A DNA stretch of 64,000 nucleotides from assembly GCA_022600345.1 (NCBI GenBank), contig JAHZKP010000002.1:1-64000 (forward strand), given 5' to 3'. Below the pieces are notes generated by a model, which was not told the origin of the DNA, did no database searches, and worked only from the letters and a program-made list of their open reading frames with translations. This document shows positions 25,064-34,060 of this stretch, piece by piece (the stretch's first letter is position 1; every line of letters starts with the position of its first letter). Position numbers and translations under genes: made by a program. The DNA comes from Alphaproteobacteria bacterium. GTDB lineage: Bacteria > Pseudomonadota > Alphaproteobacteria > Rhizobiales > Hyphomicrobiaceae.

Positions 25064-27748
25064 TCACTTGTTGCCCGCAGGTCCCTCGCCCATCGCCTCA
25101 CCGATCAGGTCGAGAGCAGCATCCCGCAGCAGTCCTTCCCGACCCTGCTGCCCGACGATCTCGCGACCGATCTCCAGTAGTATCGGGACCGAAAGCGGTG
25201 AGACCCTGGAAAGTCGCCGGTAGCAGATCGCCCCACGGATGCGGCCCAGGAAATCGCCCAGCCGGCCAATATCCAAAAGCCCCGTCGCTGCATCCGCTCT
25301 TGCTGCTTCAAGTAGAATATGGCCCGGGTCGTGCTTCATCAGGACATCGTAGAGAAGGTCTGTCGACATCGTCACCTGTCGCCCGGACTTTTCCTTGCCC
25401 GGATGCCGTCGCTCGATAAGCCCGGAGATTACCGCGCAATGGCGAAAGGTCCGCTTCATCAAAATCGACTCTGTCAACCAGGCTTCAAGATCGTCGCCCA
25501 GCATATCGACCTCAAACAGCCGATCCAGCCTGATGCGGCCATCTTCGATCATTTCGCCCATGTCCCGCCGACCCCAGATCGACAAACCATAGTCGTTGGC
25601 AACGAACCCCATAGGCATCGCTTCCGCCCGTTCCAGTCGCCGTGTCAACAGCATGCCCAGCGTCTGATGGGCCAGCCTCCCTTCGAATGGATAGGCCACC
25701 AGATGAAACCGTTGCGCTTTTGGAAACGTTTCCACCAGCACTTCATTGGCGCCTGGAAGCGTCGAATACGCTTCCTGCAGGCCCAGCCATTCACCAACCG
25801 GTAACGGCAGTTGTTGCCAGGCTTCAGGGTCCTGCAGCATCGCCCGCACGCGCTTCGCCAGATGTGTGGAGAGCGGAAACTTACCCCCCACATAGCTGGG
25901 AACGATGGGGTCGCTGGCAACGGCGCGCGAAACAAACGCTTCGGTTTGCTTCAGGCCTTCGAAGCGAAGCGTTTCCCCGGCGAACACGAAAGCCTGTCCC
26001 GGCGTTAGCTGCTCAATGAAGCCCTCGTCAACCTCACCCAGCACCCGACCGCCGACCAGCGGTTTCTCAGCCCGCCCGCCCAAACTTCGCGCCGCGGCCG
26101 GTCCAACAGTCCGACCTTGCGCCGCGCCCGCTTTTCCCCGACGGCCCACCAGCCGCACCTTGATCATCGGCGTGTCGACGATGGTGCCTGCATTCATCCG
26201 GTAGCCTTGCGCGACCTTCGCATTGGCGATGCGCAGGCGGCCGTCCTCGGTCGGTCTCAGCTTCGCATAGCGCTCATAGGCCTTCAGCGCATAGCCCCCG
26301 GTCGAGACGAATTCGGTAACGCGGTCGAATGTCTTGCGGTCAACGAACGCATAAGGCGAAGCAGACCTGACTTCGTGGAACATCTGATCCGGATTGAAAG
26401 GGGCTTGGCAGGCCATCCCCAGTACGTGTTGGGCCAGAACGTCCAGGCCGCCGCTGCGCGACAACGCAACATCCTGGACACCGGCGTGTGCCGCTTCAAG
26501 AGCCGCCTGACATTCAAGCACCTCAAACCGGTTGCCCGGAACCAGCAGCGCCCGGCTTGGCTCATCGAGCCGGTGGTTCGAGCGCCCGATCCGCTGCAAC
26601 AGCCGGCTCGATCCCTTCGGAGCCCCAACGTGGATCACCAGGTCGACATCGCCCCAGTCAATCCCCAGGTCGAGCGTTGAAGTTGCCACCACGCCATCCA
26701 ACGCCCCCTTCGCCATGGCCGCCTCGACCTTGCGGCGTTGGTTGATATCAAGCGAGCCGTGGTGCAGGGCAATCCGCAAGTCCTTGTCGTTGATCCGCCA
26801 GAGCTCCTGGAAAGTCAGCTCCGCCTGCATCCGTGTGTTGACGAAAATAAGCGTCAGGTTATGGCGATCGATCGCCTCATAGACCCCCTGCATCGCATAG
26901 CGCGCCGAATGGCCCGACCACGGAGCCGGCTCATCAACTTCCAGGATTGAAATTTCCGGCTTCGCCCCGCCCTGGGCGAAGACCACATCGGCCATCGCCA
27001 CCTGCAAATCGGGTTCATCCTGGCCGACAAGATAGGCCCGCAACTCGCTGGGGCGCGCCACCGTCGCCGATAATCCTATCGTTATCAGATCAGGTGCAAG
27101 CGATCGCAACCGCGCCAGATCGAGACTCAATAAATCGCCGCGCTTGGAACCCGATATGGCGTGCAACTCATCCAAAATTACCGTGCGCACGTCGGCAAAC
27201 AGAAAAGACGCATCGGGATGAGCCAGAAGCAATGCCACCTGTTCGGGCGTCGTAAGCAGGATTTGCGGCGGCTTGACCCGCTGGCGGGACCGTCGGCCAA
27301 CCGGCGTATCGCCGGTTCGGGTTTCGCAAGCGATCTTCAGCCCCATTTCCCGTATCGGCGCTCCAAGGTTGCGTGCGACATCCACACTCAGGGCCTTCAG
27401 AGGCGAAATATAAAGGGTGTGCAACCCAGCGCCTTGGCCGGCACCTTGAACGTCCGTCTTTTGCCGGCCAGACAACTCCACGAGGCTGGGCAAAAAACCC
27501 GCCAAGGTCTTGCCGGCCCCTGTCGGTGCAATCAATAGCGTCGGGTCGCGTGATTTCACCCGTTCCAGCAATGCGATCTGATGCGCCCGGGGCTGCCATC
27601 CACGCGATTGAAACCAGTCGGCAAACTTAGCTGGCAGTAACCCGTTGGTACCGCCGCCGCACCCAGTCGACCGGCTGCCCGGCCCCCGGGCTTTCACTTT
27701 GGCTGTTCTTTTGCCCGGTTTACCAGCAGGGTTGTTGTCTTTTGCCAT
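25064..27748 (-). CDS. Ligase-associated DNA damage response DEXH-box helicase
   Basis: A superfamily 2 helicase of the Lhr type (894 residues), expected to unwind or remodel DNA during repair. Motif I is APTGAGKT and motif II DELH. Later come LTLIFVNTR (motif IV), TSTLDLGIDWGDVDLVIH (motif V) and RIGRSNHR (motif VI). The large C-terminal region with PMGFVANDYGLSIWG matches the ligase-associated subfamily rather than full-length Lhr of about 1500 residues. I chose ATG 27748; the reading frame extends to 27811 without conservation. No ATP-dependent ligase or exonuclease partner follows here. Confidence 0.93.
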   Translation of the reverse strand: MAKDNNPAGKPGKRTAKVKARGPGSRSTGCGGGTNGLLPAKFADWFQSRGWQPRAHQIALLERVKSRDPTLLIAPTGAGKTLAGFLPSLVELSGRQKTDVQGAGQGAGLHTLYISPLKALSVDVARNLGAPIREMGLKIACETRTGDTPVGRRSRQRVKPPQILLTTPEQVALLLAHPDASFLFADVRTVILDELHAISGSKRGDLLSLDLARLRSLAPDLITIGLSATVARPSELRAYLVGQDEPDLQVAMADVVFAQGGAKPEISILEVDEPAPWSGHSARYAMQGVYEAIDRHNLTLIFVNTRMQAELTFQELWRINDKDLRIALHHGSLDINQRRKVEAAMAKGALDGVVATSTLDLGIDWGDVDLVIHVGAPKGSSRLLQRIGRSNHRLDEPSRALLVPGNRFEVLECQAALEAAHAGVQDVALSRSGGLDVLAQHVLGMACQAPFNPDQMFHEVRSASPYAFVDRKTFDRVTEFVSTGGYALKAYERYAKLRPTEDGRLRIANAKVAQGYRMNAGTIVDTPMIKVRLVGRRGKAGAAQGRTVGPAAARSLGGRAEKPLVGGRVLGEVDEGFIEQLTPGQAFVFAGETLRFEGLKQTEAFVSRAVASDPIVPSYVGGKFPLSTHLAKRVRAMLQDPEAWQQLPLPVGEWLGLQEAYSTLPGANEVLVETFPKAQRFHLVAYPFEGRLAHQTLGMLLTRRLERAEAMPMGFVANDYGLSIWGRRDMGEMIEDGRIRLDRLFEVDMLGDDLEAWLTESILMKRTFRHCAVISGLIERRHPGKEKSGRQVTMSTDLLYDVLMKHDPGHILLEAARADAATGLLDIGRLGDFLGRIRGAICYRRLSRVSPLSVPILLEIGREIVGQQGREGLLRDAALDLIGEAMGEGPAGNK

Positions 27749-27875
27749 GCTGCGAACTTGGTTCCCGTTTGTGATCGCAATAGAGCCAACCCAGCTCAGC
27801 CCTCGCCACACTTGGCCTGCTATGCTAAACGGCCAGCCGGCTATTCGCCATCAGGCAGTTCTGAAAGGGCCATAC

Positions 27876-28166
27876 ATGGATCGCAATACGCTCATCGGCG
27901 GCAATCCGCTCGGTGTTGCCATTCGCCTGGCGCTGATATCGATTGTTGTCGGCATTATCCTGTCGGCTTTGGGGATCACCCCGCGCAATCTGTTTTATCA
28001 CCTCGAAATCCTGGCGCGCAGGCTCTACGACCTGGGCTTTGGTGTGTTCGAGAACATCTTGGGATATTTGATCCTGGGTGCGGTCGTCGTCGTGCCGATC
28101 TGGATCATCGCGCGCGTTTTCGGTGTCGTCAGCGGTTCGAAACCCTCAGGCGACAAGGACACCTGA
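27876..28166 (+). CDS. DUF6460 family small membrane protein
   Basis: A 96-residue protein with two membrane helices (about 13-35 and 63-84) in the order GGNPLGVAIRLALISIVVGIILSALGITPRN, then YDLGFGVFENILGYLILGAVVVVPIWIIARVF. This matches the DUF6460 pattern, common in Hyphomicrobiales and of unknown function. The ATG at 27876 is the first that gives the family start. It is divergent from the helicase and convergent with pyrD, whose stop is 6 bases away. Confidence 0.85.
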   Translation: MDRNTLIGGNPLGVAIRLALISIVVGIILSALGITPRNLFYHLEILARRLYDLGFGVFENILGYLILGAVVVVPIWIIARVFGVVSGSKPSGDKDT

Positions 28167-28172
28167 CCAGTC

Positions 28173-29264
28173 TTACGATAGCGGTTGCTCTGCCCAATGC
28201 GCGGCCCGCCGTCCACTAAGCTGGGCGATATTGTCAATGCCGGCTTCCTGGCATGCCGCCTCCAGATGCGCCCGAACCCGGCCGATCAGCGGCCAGCCCT
28301 CATAGATCAGGCCGGTATAGATCTGTATCAGCCGCGCACCGGCTTCGATCTTGGCCAGCGCCGTCTCACCGCTATCGATACCGCCGATGCCGATCAGCGG
28401 AATGGCGCCACCTGTCGCCTGATGCACCCGCCCCAACATGGCCGTTGCCCGGTTGAACAGCGGCCGGCCCGATAGTCCGCCAGCCTGCCGCGCCATCTCA
28501 CCGCTGATACCGGGGCGCGAAATCGTCGTGTTTGAGACCGCAATCCCATCGACGCTGTGCGCTACCAGCCGCTCGCAGATCGGTCCGATATCCTCTTCAG
28601 CGATATCGGGCGCGATCTTGACAATGATCGGCCGCTTCGCCAGCCCCTTCTCGACCAGCCTCAACCGCGCTGCCATCAGCTTGCCCACCAGTTCATCCAG
28701 CGCTTCTGGCGCTTGCAGATCGCGCAGTCCCGGCGTGTTGGGTGAGGAAATATTGACCGTGAAGTAGCTTGCCACGTCGTTGAACGTTTCAAGTCCGCTC
28801 ACATAGTCGCCGACCCGGTCGCTGGCATCCTTGTTGGCGCCGATGTTGACGCCCACGATGCCCCCGCGCCGGCCTCGCCCGGCAAGCCGCCGGTGCGCTG
28901 CTTCATGCCCGCCGTTATTGAAGCCCAGCCGGTTGATAACAGCCCGCTTTTCAACCAGCCTGAAGATCCGCGGACTGGGGTTGCCCGGCTGCGGCTTCGG
29001 CGTCAGCGTCCCCACTTCGGCAAAACCGCAGCCGATCTCCAGCAACGCATCCGGCACCCGGGCGTCTTTATCGAAGCCGGCGGCGACCCCGATCGGATTG
29101 GGAAAATCGAGCCCGAACAGCTTTTGATGCAAAGCACGGCTGCCGGCATGCGCTTGTCGCGGATGAATCCCCAGTTCAAGCGCCCGCAACGCCATTTCAT
29201 GTGCATCTTCAGGCGGCAGCGATAGCAGCACCGGCTGTGCGATCTTCATTAATCCGCCCAGCAT
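28173..29264 (-). CDS. pyrD: Dihydroorotate dehydrogenase (quinone)
   Basis: The fourth step of pyrimidine synthesis, passing electrons from dihydroorotate through FMN to the quinone pool. The 363-residue protein is the membrane-associated class 2 form: an N-terminal helix (LLSLPPEDAHEMALRALELG), then GVAAGFDKDA, GFNNGGHEAA, the active-site loop NISSPNTPGLRDLQ with the class 2 serine, and NTTISRPG. The start at 29264 overlaps the stop of the DUF952 gene by one base (TGATG), so the two are translationally coupled, an arrangement common in alphaproteobacteria. Confidence 0.97.
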   Translation of the reverse strand: MLGGLMKIAQPVLLSLPPEDAHEMALRALELGIHPRQAHAGSRALHQKLFGLDFPNPIGVAAGFDKDARVPDALLEIGCGFAEVGTLTPKPQPGNPSPRIFRLVEKRAVINRLGFNNGGHEAAHRRLAGRGRRGGIVGVNIGANKDASDRVGDYVSGLETFNDVASYFTVNISSPNTPGLRDLQAPEALDELVGKLMAARLRLVEKGLAKRPIIVKIAPDIAEEDIGPICERLVAHSVDGIAVSNTTISRPGISGEMARQAGGLSGRPLFNRATAMLGRVHQATGGAIPLIGIGGIDSGETALAKIEAGARLIQIYTGLIYEGWPLIGRVRAHLEAACQEAGIDNIAQLSGRRAAHWAEQPLS

Positions 29265-29710
29265 CAGGACAGTCCCTCGGGAAGTACGGGCAGGCCGTCC
29301 CCGTCCAGTTCGAGTTGATGGACGCTGGCAGCGGCTTTGGCTGGAAGAGCGGCGTAAAGGTGGGGAAACAGATCGCCGCCGCGCGAGGCTTCCCACTTCA
29401 ATGCGTCACCAAGATCGCTGCATTGAAACCCGACGAGCACGAGGTCACTGCGTCCCCGGAAATACTTCGCCGCGGTTCCAGCCAGTTGATGGGCCGCAGA
29501 CAGATGAATGAAACCGTCCCGAATATCGTCGGCCGAGCCGGCGAACGCCCCGCTCTCAACGGCGCCCTCCCAATCGGATCGGTCGAGGAGTTTGTAGACG
29601 GTGGTGGATTTATCGACGGTTGGATTGCTCAACTTTGACTCGTAATTTCTGGGTGTCGATGCCGTGACGAAGCGTGTCATTTGAGACAGTTGCCAACCCG
29701 CACCAATCAC
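29264..29710 (-). CDS. DUF952 domain protein
   Basis: A 148-residue cytoplasmic protein of the DUF952 family, found upstream of pyrD in many alphaproteobacteria and of unknown biochemistry (the fold is related to ADP-ribosyltransferase-like domains). The core starts STTVYKLLDRSDWEGA and includes DGFIHLSAAHQL, FRGRSDLVLVGF and FPHLYAALP. The GTG at 29710 has AAGGAG 10-15 bases upstream, better than the ATG at 29680, so the protein may carry about 35 extra residues before the core. Confidence 0.85.
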   Translation of the reverse strand: MIGAGWQLSQMTRFVTASTPRNYESKLSNPTVDKSTTVYKLLDRSDWEGAVESGAFAGSADDIRDGFIHLSAAHQLAGTAAKYFRGRSDLVLVGFQCSDLGDALKWEASRGGDLFPHLYAALPAKAAASVHQLELDGDGLPVLPEGLS

Positions 29711-29934
29711 CCGAACGTTCTCCTTCGGCTGGCCGGGTTCGGGGGCATGGAGACGCCCCGCGACACTGTCAATTAGTACTACCGGCCAATTCTCTGAAAC
29801 GAAAGGTATTCTCCGAAGTCGGCCGTAATGCCAAAGGTTAATTCGTGTTAGGCGTCGTTTTGTATACGAAATAATCGGTCGCAGCGTCCAAAAGCGCCGT
29901 TGAAAACTGGGAACCTACCCAGGAAGAGTTGTTC

Positions 29935-31659
29935 ATGTTCAAGCCGCTTCCAACCTCGTCCAAATCCGTCAGCCAATTGTTCCGCGATAAAGAGCGGTTC
30001 TCGGTCCCCAACTATCAGCGGCCCTACTCCTGGAGCGTCGATGAGGCCGCCCAACTGCTGGAAGACATTTCCATCGCCGCAGGGATCGATGAGGGCCATC
30101 CAATCGAGGATGATTACTTTCTGGGCGCCATTTTGCTGCTGAATCCCGACGGTTCTGGTGGCGGTAGAAAGTCAGTGGCCGCCGCTTCCGATTCGGAAGA
30201 ATTTGAAATTGTCGACGGCCAGCAACGCCTTGTAACACTGACAATTCTGGCCTGCGTCCTGCGTGATTCCATGCCAGGCGAGCCGCAATCGATGCGATTG
30301 CATGAACAGGTCCACCTGGCCACGCCAAAGGGCGATGCCGACGACAAATCGTTCCGGATCAACCTGTCAGGCTCCGATCGCGAATTCATGGCAACCTATG
30401 TCCAAGCCCCCGGCAGCTTCAAGCTTCAGCCCGGTGAGGACGACAAGCTAACCCCCGGGCAAAAGGCAATTCTGGCCGCCCGCGATCGCTTTGCTCTGGA
30501 ACTTGAGGACTACTCGGTTGAACAACGCAAGGCGCTGTCGGGATATATTTGCGATAGCTGTCATTTTGTCGTTGTGGTCACCACCGAAATCGATCGGGCT
30601 CACCGCATTTTCATGGTCCTCAATGACCGCGGCCGGCCGCTGGATAAAAAGGACATTCTGAAGGCCGAAATCCTGCGCGCCGTCACGCCCGCCAGATCCC
30701 AGTGGGCCCACACTTTATGGCAAGAGACCGAACTGATGCTTGGCTCGGAAATGGAGAGCTTCTTAAGCCACGTGCGCACCGCTCACGGCTATCATCGGCT
30801 TCAGGCCATAGCCGGGGTGCGCCGTGTGGTCAACGACTGCGGCAGCGCAACCGCATTCATGCGCCAGGTCTTTGCGCCGCTCGCCGCAGCCTATGCATCA
30901 ATTCTTTCCGCGCGTGAAAAAGAAGCGTCAATCCCGATGGTTTTGCGCCAGCCGCTCGTCAGCCTGTCGCGCCTGAATGGCCGCGAATGGTTGCCAGCAG
31001 CCATGCAGGTTTTAAACATGCAGGCGACCAGTGACGAGCTCAAAGCCCAATATCTGGTCAAGCTGGAGCGTGCCGCCTACCTGATGCGCCTTCTATGCCT
31101 GGGAGCAGGAAAACGCCAGACGAGGTTTGCCAAAATCTCCTCGATCCTGGCACTGCCCGAAATTCCAGAACCCGATGGCCTCTATGAGCCCTCAAAGGAG
31201 GAATTGCGCACCATCGCCTTCAACCTGCGCGATCTTCACTCGCGCAATGCGCCGGCCTGTAAAGCCTTGCTGATGCGGTTGAACGATGAACTCCAGCCCG
31301 ACGCGATCCATCTCAATCCATCCCGGTATACCGTCGAACACGTGCTTCCCCAGCGCCCCAGGGCGGCGTCTGTCTGGCGTGAGTTGTTCCCCGACAGTGA
31401 ACGCCGGGTTGACCTGACCGGTAGCCTTGGAAATCTCATTCTTGTCAGCCCGGCCGACAACGTGAAGGCTCGAAACGAGGAATACGAACGTAAAAAGGAG
31501 ATCTACGCGGCCGGCAAATCCGGCATTGAACCCCTTGCCCTGACCCGCGACGTGCTGGCCAACAGCCAATGGCGCGAAGAAGATATACTGCAGCGCGAAA
31601 AGCAGCGGCTCGAGACGGTCAATAAGATCTGGCAACTGGATATCCAACCGCCAGGCTAA
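29935..31659 (+). CDS. DUF262/DUF1524 (GmrSD-like) protein, copy 1
   Basis: A 574-residue protein with an N-terminal DUF262 domain and a C-terminal DUF1524 HNH-like nuclease domain, the architecture of type IV restriction enzymes such as GmrSD that attack modified phage DNA. Seen: FSVPNYQRPYSWSVDEA (about 22-38), the ParB/Srx-type IVDGQQRLVTLTIL (92-105), FMVLNDRGRPLDKKDILKAEI and the nuclease site YTVEHVLPQ with His469, followed by LGNLIL. AGGAAG precedes the ATG at 29935. It is followed 189 bases later by a diverged copy on the same strand. Defence is the best inference; the target is unknown. Confidence 0.88.
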   Translation: MFKPLPTSSKSVSQLFRDKERFSVPNYQRPYSWSVDEAAQLLEDISIAAGIDEGHPIEDDYFLGAILLLNPDGSGGGRKSVAAASDSEEFEIVDGQQRLVTLTILACVLRDSMPGEPQSMRLHEQVHLATPKGDADDKSFRINLSGSDREFMATYVQAPGSFKLQPGEDDKLTPGQKAILAARDRFALELEDYSVEQRKALSGYICDSCHFVVVVTTEIDRAHRIFMVLNDRGRPLDKKDILKAEILRAVTPARSQWAHTLWQETELMLGSEMESFLSHVRTAHGYHRLQAIAGVRRVVNDCGSATAFMRQVFAPLAAAYASILSAREKEASIPMVLRQPLVSLSRLNGREWLPAAMQVLNMQATSDELKAQYLVKLERAAYLMRLLCLGAGKRQTRFAKISSILALPEIPEPDGLYEPSKEELRTIAFNLRDLHSRNAPACKALLMRLNDELQPDAIHLNPSRYTVEHVLPQRPRAASVWRELFPDSERRVDLTGSLGNLILVSPADNVKARNEEYERKKEIYAAGKSGIEPLALTRDVLANSQWREEDILQREKQRLETVNKIWQLDIQPPG

Positions 31660-31774
31660 GCCATCGTCCCATCAACCCTGCTAGAGCCCAGCATTGTCCA
31701 CCACGCTGCGTCGAGGTCGTGATCATGGGCGCAACAAGCCCGCAGCGCAGCAAAACCACGAAGTCGATCGTTTC

Positions 31775-31803
31775 TTGACAGTGCGACCGGGTTGGTCACT
31801 CTT
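31775..31803 (+). promoter_or_regulatory. Possible promoter of the second DUF262 gene
   Basis: A perfect TTGACA lies at 31775-31780 in the gap between the two DUF262 genes, but the matching -10 region (ACTCTT at 17 bases, CTTAAT at 20) is weak. The second gene may have its own start of transcription. Confidence 0.3.
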
Positions 31804-31848
31804 AATGTGGGGGGCGCATTGATTTTATAATGAACAAACAAAGAGATC

Positions 31849-33774
31849 ATGACGAGTAACTTGCGTTGCGACGATGTCAGCGTCGCAGATTTGTTCAGTG
31901 GCCATCAGCTTTACGAAATTCCAGCGTTCCAGCGGGATTTTTCCTGGACCGAAGACGAAGCTCAGCGGCTCTTTGACGATTGTGTTGCTGCAATGGATGT
32001 CGCTCAGCAAAGCGACGAGCCACTGCCCTTGTTTCTGGGCGACATGGTATTCGTCGCCTCCGACGAACCAGGCTCCAGCGTTCGCAGCGCCCTCGTCGTC
32101 GACGGCCAGCAACGCCTCATCACCCTGACCATCTTGATCGCCGCCCTGCGTGATCAATCGGCACCCGCAAACCGCGCCCCCCTGCATTCCCAAATCGCGG
32201 TCCTGACCCAGGTCGAGCCCTTCGAATTCGACGTTTTTCACGTTCGGCCCCGCGCTTGCGACGCGCGTTTTCTGGAGCGCGCAGTCCAGCGCCCAGGTGC
32301 AACCCGGCTGCCGCGCGGCAAGGCCGACATGAAACCGGTCAATCAGGCGCAACGGCGAATGGAGACCGTACGCGAATTATTCGTCAAACGGATCAAGCGG
32401 ATGTCCCCCCACCGCCGCGCGACGTTTGCGGAGTTTCTGTTGAACGGTTGCCGCGTCTTGCGCATCTGGGCGCCCGACATCGATTACGCTTACCGCCTGT
32501 TTCTTTCGATCAACAAGCCCGGCCTGCCGCTCAGCGACGAAGACATGGTGCTCGCCGAGGTCGTTGGGCCGCTCGCTGTCGATCAGCGCCAGCGCTATGA
32601 AACCGTTATCGCTCAGATGTCCCGCTATCGCGAGCCCCACATCCAGGGCCGCCGCCAGGACAAGACCTTCTTCACGCACCTGGCCATCGCGCAAAGATGG
32701 ACGCGGTCCGACCGAATGATCCAGCTCTTGCGTCGCGTCGTTGCCAAGCAAGGTGGGCCGGCAAAGTTTGCCAGCGAGATATTCGAACCCATGGCGGAAG
32801 CCTACCTCATCACGCGCGGTGAGTGGCGCCGTGAAGCACTCTCCGATACCGCCTGGGACCTGATCGATCGGCTGCGCATCCTGGAGCGCTTCTGCGATAG
32901 CGAATGGGTCGCCCCCGCAATGCTGGCCATTTCCAGGCTGCGCAACGACGATGCGAGGTTATGCCACTTTCTCAGCCAACTCGATCGCTTCGCCCATGTC
33001 CTGGTGTTGACCCGCACCACCGCCGATGACCGGCGCAATTCGTATCGCCCGATCATCGATGCGATCTGGCGCTGCGAGAGCGCAAGTCAGATAAATCCTG
33101 AGGAATTGTTTTCACTCGACATTCAGCGCGAGGCGACAGCAGTGCGCCGAGCCGCCCTGAAGATCCGTGAAGCCGCAAACGGTGCCGACAAGGCAATTCT
33201 CATCCGGCTCGATGCAGAAATGTCAGGGCGCCCGCTGTCTCAATACCTCGAACTCATCGATAACAAATTCATCGATCACGGCATGCTGACCCTGGAACAC
33301 ATCGTCCCGAACGGCGGAACGCTCTCCAAGGCAAGCGGCTGGCGGCCTGAATTCGCCCAGGTCAACTATCGCAAGGCCATCGCCAACACGATCGGCAACC
33401 TGATCCTGCTGGAACGCTCGCGCAATAAAGCCGCCGGCCAGGCTGACTTCGGCGAAAAGAAGCGGCGATATTTCAGCGGCCGGACCCCGCACGATCTCGC
33501 CCTCACCGAAGCACTGCGCGAATGCGACGTCTGGAGCCGCGCCCAACTGGAATCGCGCTACGCTACGATGATGAACCTGGCGATCAAGACCTGGTCGTTG
33601 CGCGGAGAAATCCCAGCGCTGCCTGCCCCCCCAGGAAGCGTGGCGGTTCTAGCATCACCAGCCGCCAAGCCCGCCGCGAAGGGACCGATTGCCGGCCGGC
33701 GGAACCGTGTGCCACGCAGCCACCTGTTTCCCGCCGGGCGCCGGAACAAGTCGAGGGCCACCACCAAAAACTAG
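31849..33774 (+). CDS. DUF262/DUF1524 (GmrSD-like) protein, copy 2
   Basis: A 641-residue protein with the same layout as its upstream neighbour but distinct sequence. DUF262 begins at about residue 14 with HQLYEIPAFQRDFSWTEDEA; VVDGQQRLITLTIL and FLSINKPGLPLSDEDMVLAEV follow. The C-terminal nuclease-like domain has LTLEHIVPNGG with His484 and NTIGNLILLERSRNKAAG. A basic, Pro/Ala-rich tail of about 50 residues (PAAKPAAKGPIAGRRNRVPR) could bind nucleic acid. Both DUF262 copies keep the NTP-site DGQQR, so neither looks decayed. The pair may work as two subunits or as separate specificities. Confidence 0.87.
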   Translation: MTSNLRCDDVSVADLFSGHQLYEIPAFQRDFSWTEDEAQRLFDDCVAAMDVAQQSDEPLPLFLGDMVFVASDEPGSSVRSALVVDGQQRLITLTILIAALRDQSAPANRAPLHSQIAVLTQVEPFEFDVFHVRPRACDARFLERAVQRPGATRLPRGKADMKPVNQAQRRMETVRELFVKRIKRMSPHRRATFAEFLLNGCRVLRIWAPDIDYAYRLFLSINKPGLPLSDEDMVLAEVVGPLAVDQRQRYETVIAQMSRYREPHIQGRRQDKTFFTHLAIAQRWTRSDRMIQLLRRVVAKQGGPAKFASEIFEPMAEAYLITRGEWRREALSDTAWDLIDRLRILERFCDSEWVAPAMLAISRLRNDDARLCHFLSQLDRFAHVLVLTRTTADDRRNSYRPIIDAIWRCESASQINPEELFSLDIQREATAVRRAALKIREAANGADKAILIRLDAEMSGRPLSQYLELIDNKFIDHGMLTLEHIVPNGGTLSKASGWRPEFAQVNYRKAIANTIGNLILLERSRNKAAGQADFGEKKRRYFSGRTPHDLALTEALRECDVWSRAQLESRYATMMNLAIKTWSLRGEIPALPAPPGSVAVLASPAAKPAAKGPIAGRRNRVPRSHLFPAGRRNKSRATTKN

Positions 33775-34060
33775 AGCCCCTGGGTATCTCATTGTAAGGA
33801 TGACCCAAAAGTCAGGTCTCTCAGCAATCTGACGACCGCTGAGCCGATTTAAAGCGGTTTAGAGTCTGTCTGACTTAGATGGAAGCAATTCTGTTTCCCC
33901 AGCGGCGACTTAGCCAAGTTCGCTTGACGCAATTCATTTGCCTAAAGTCCAATGGCCTGTTAGGCCAACGGGACCTGCACCAGACAAATTGTCGCAGCAC
34001 CGTGGGCTTGGCCAAGCGGCATGATTTTAAGGACTTGGCGATTGAAGAAATCGGATTGCG

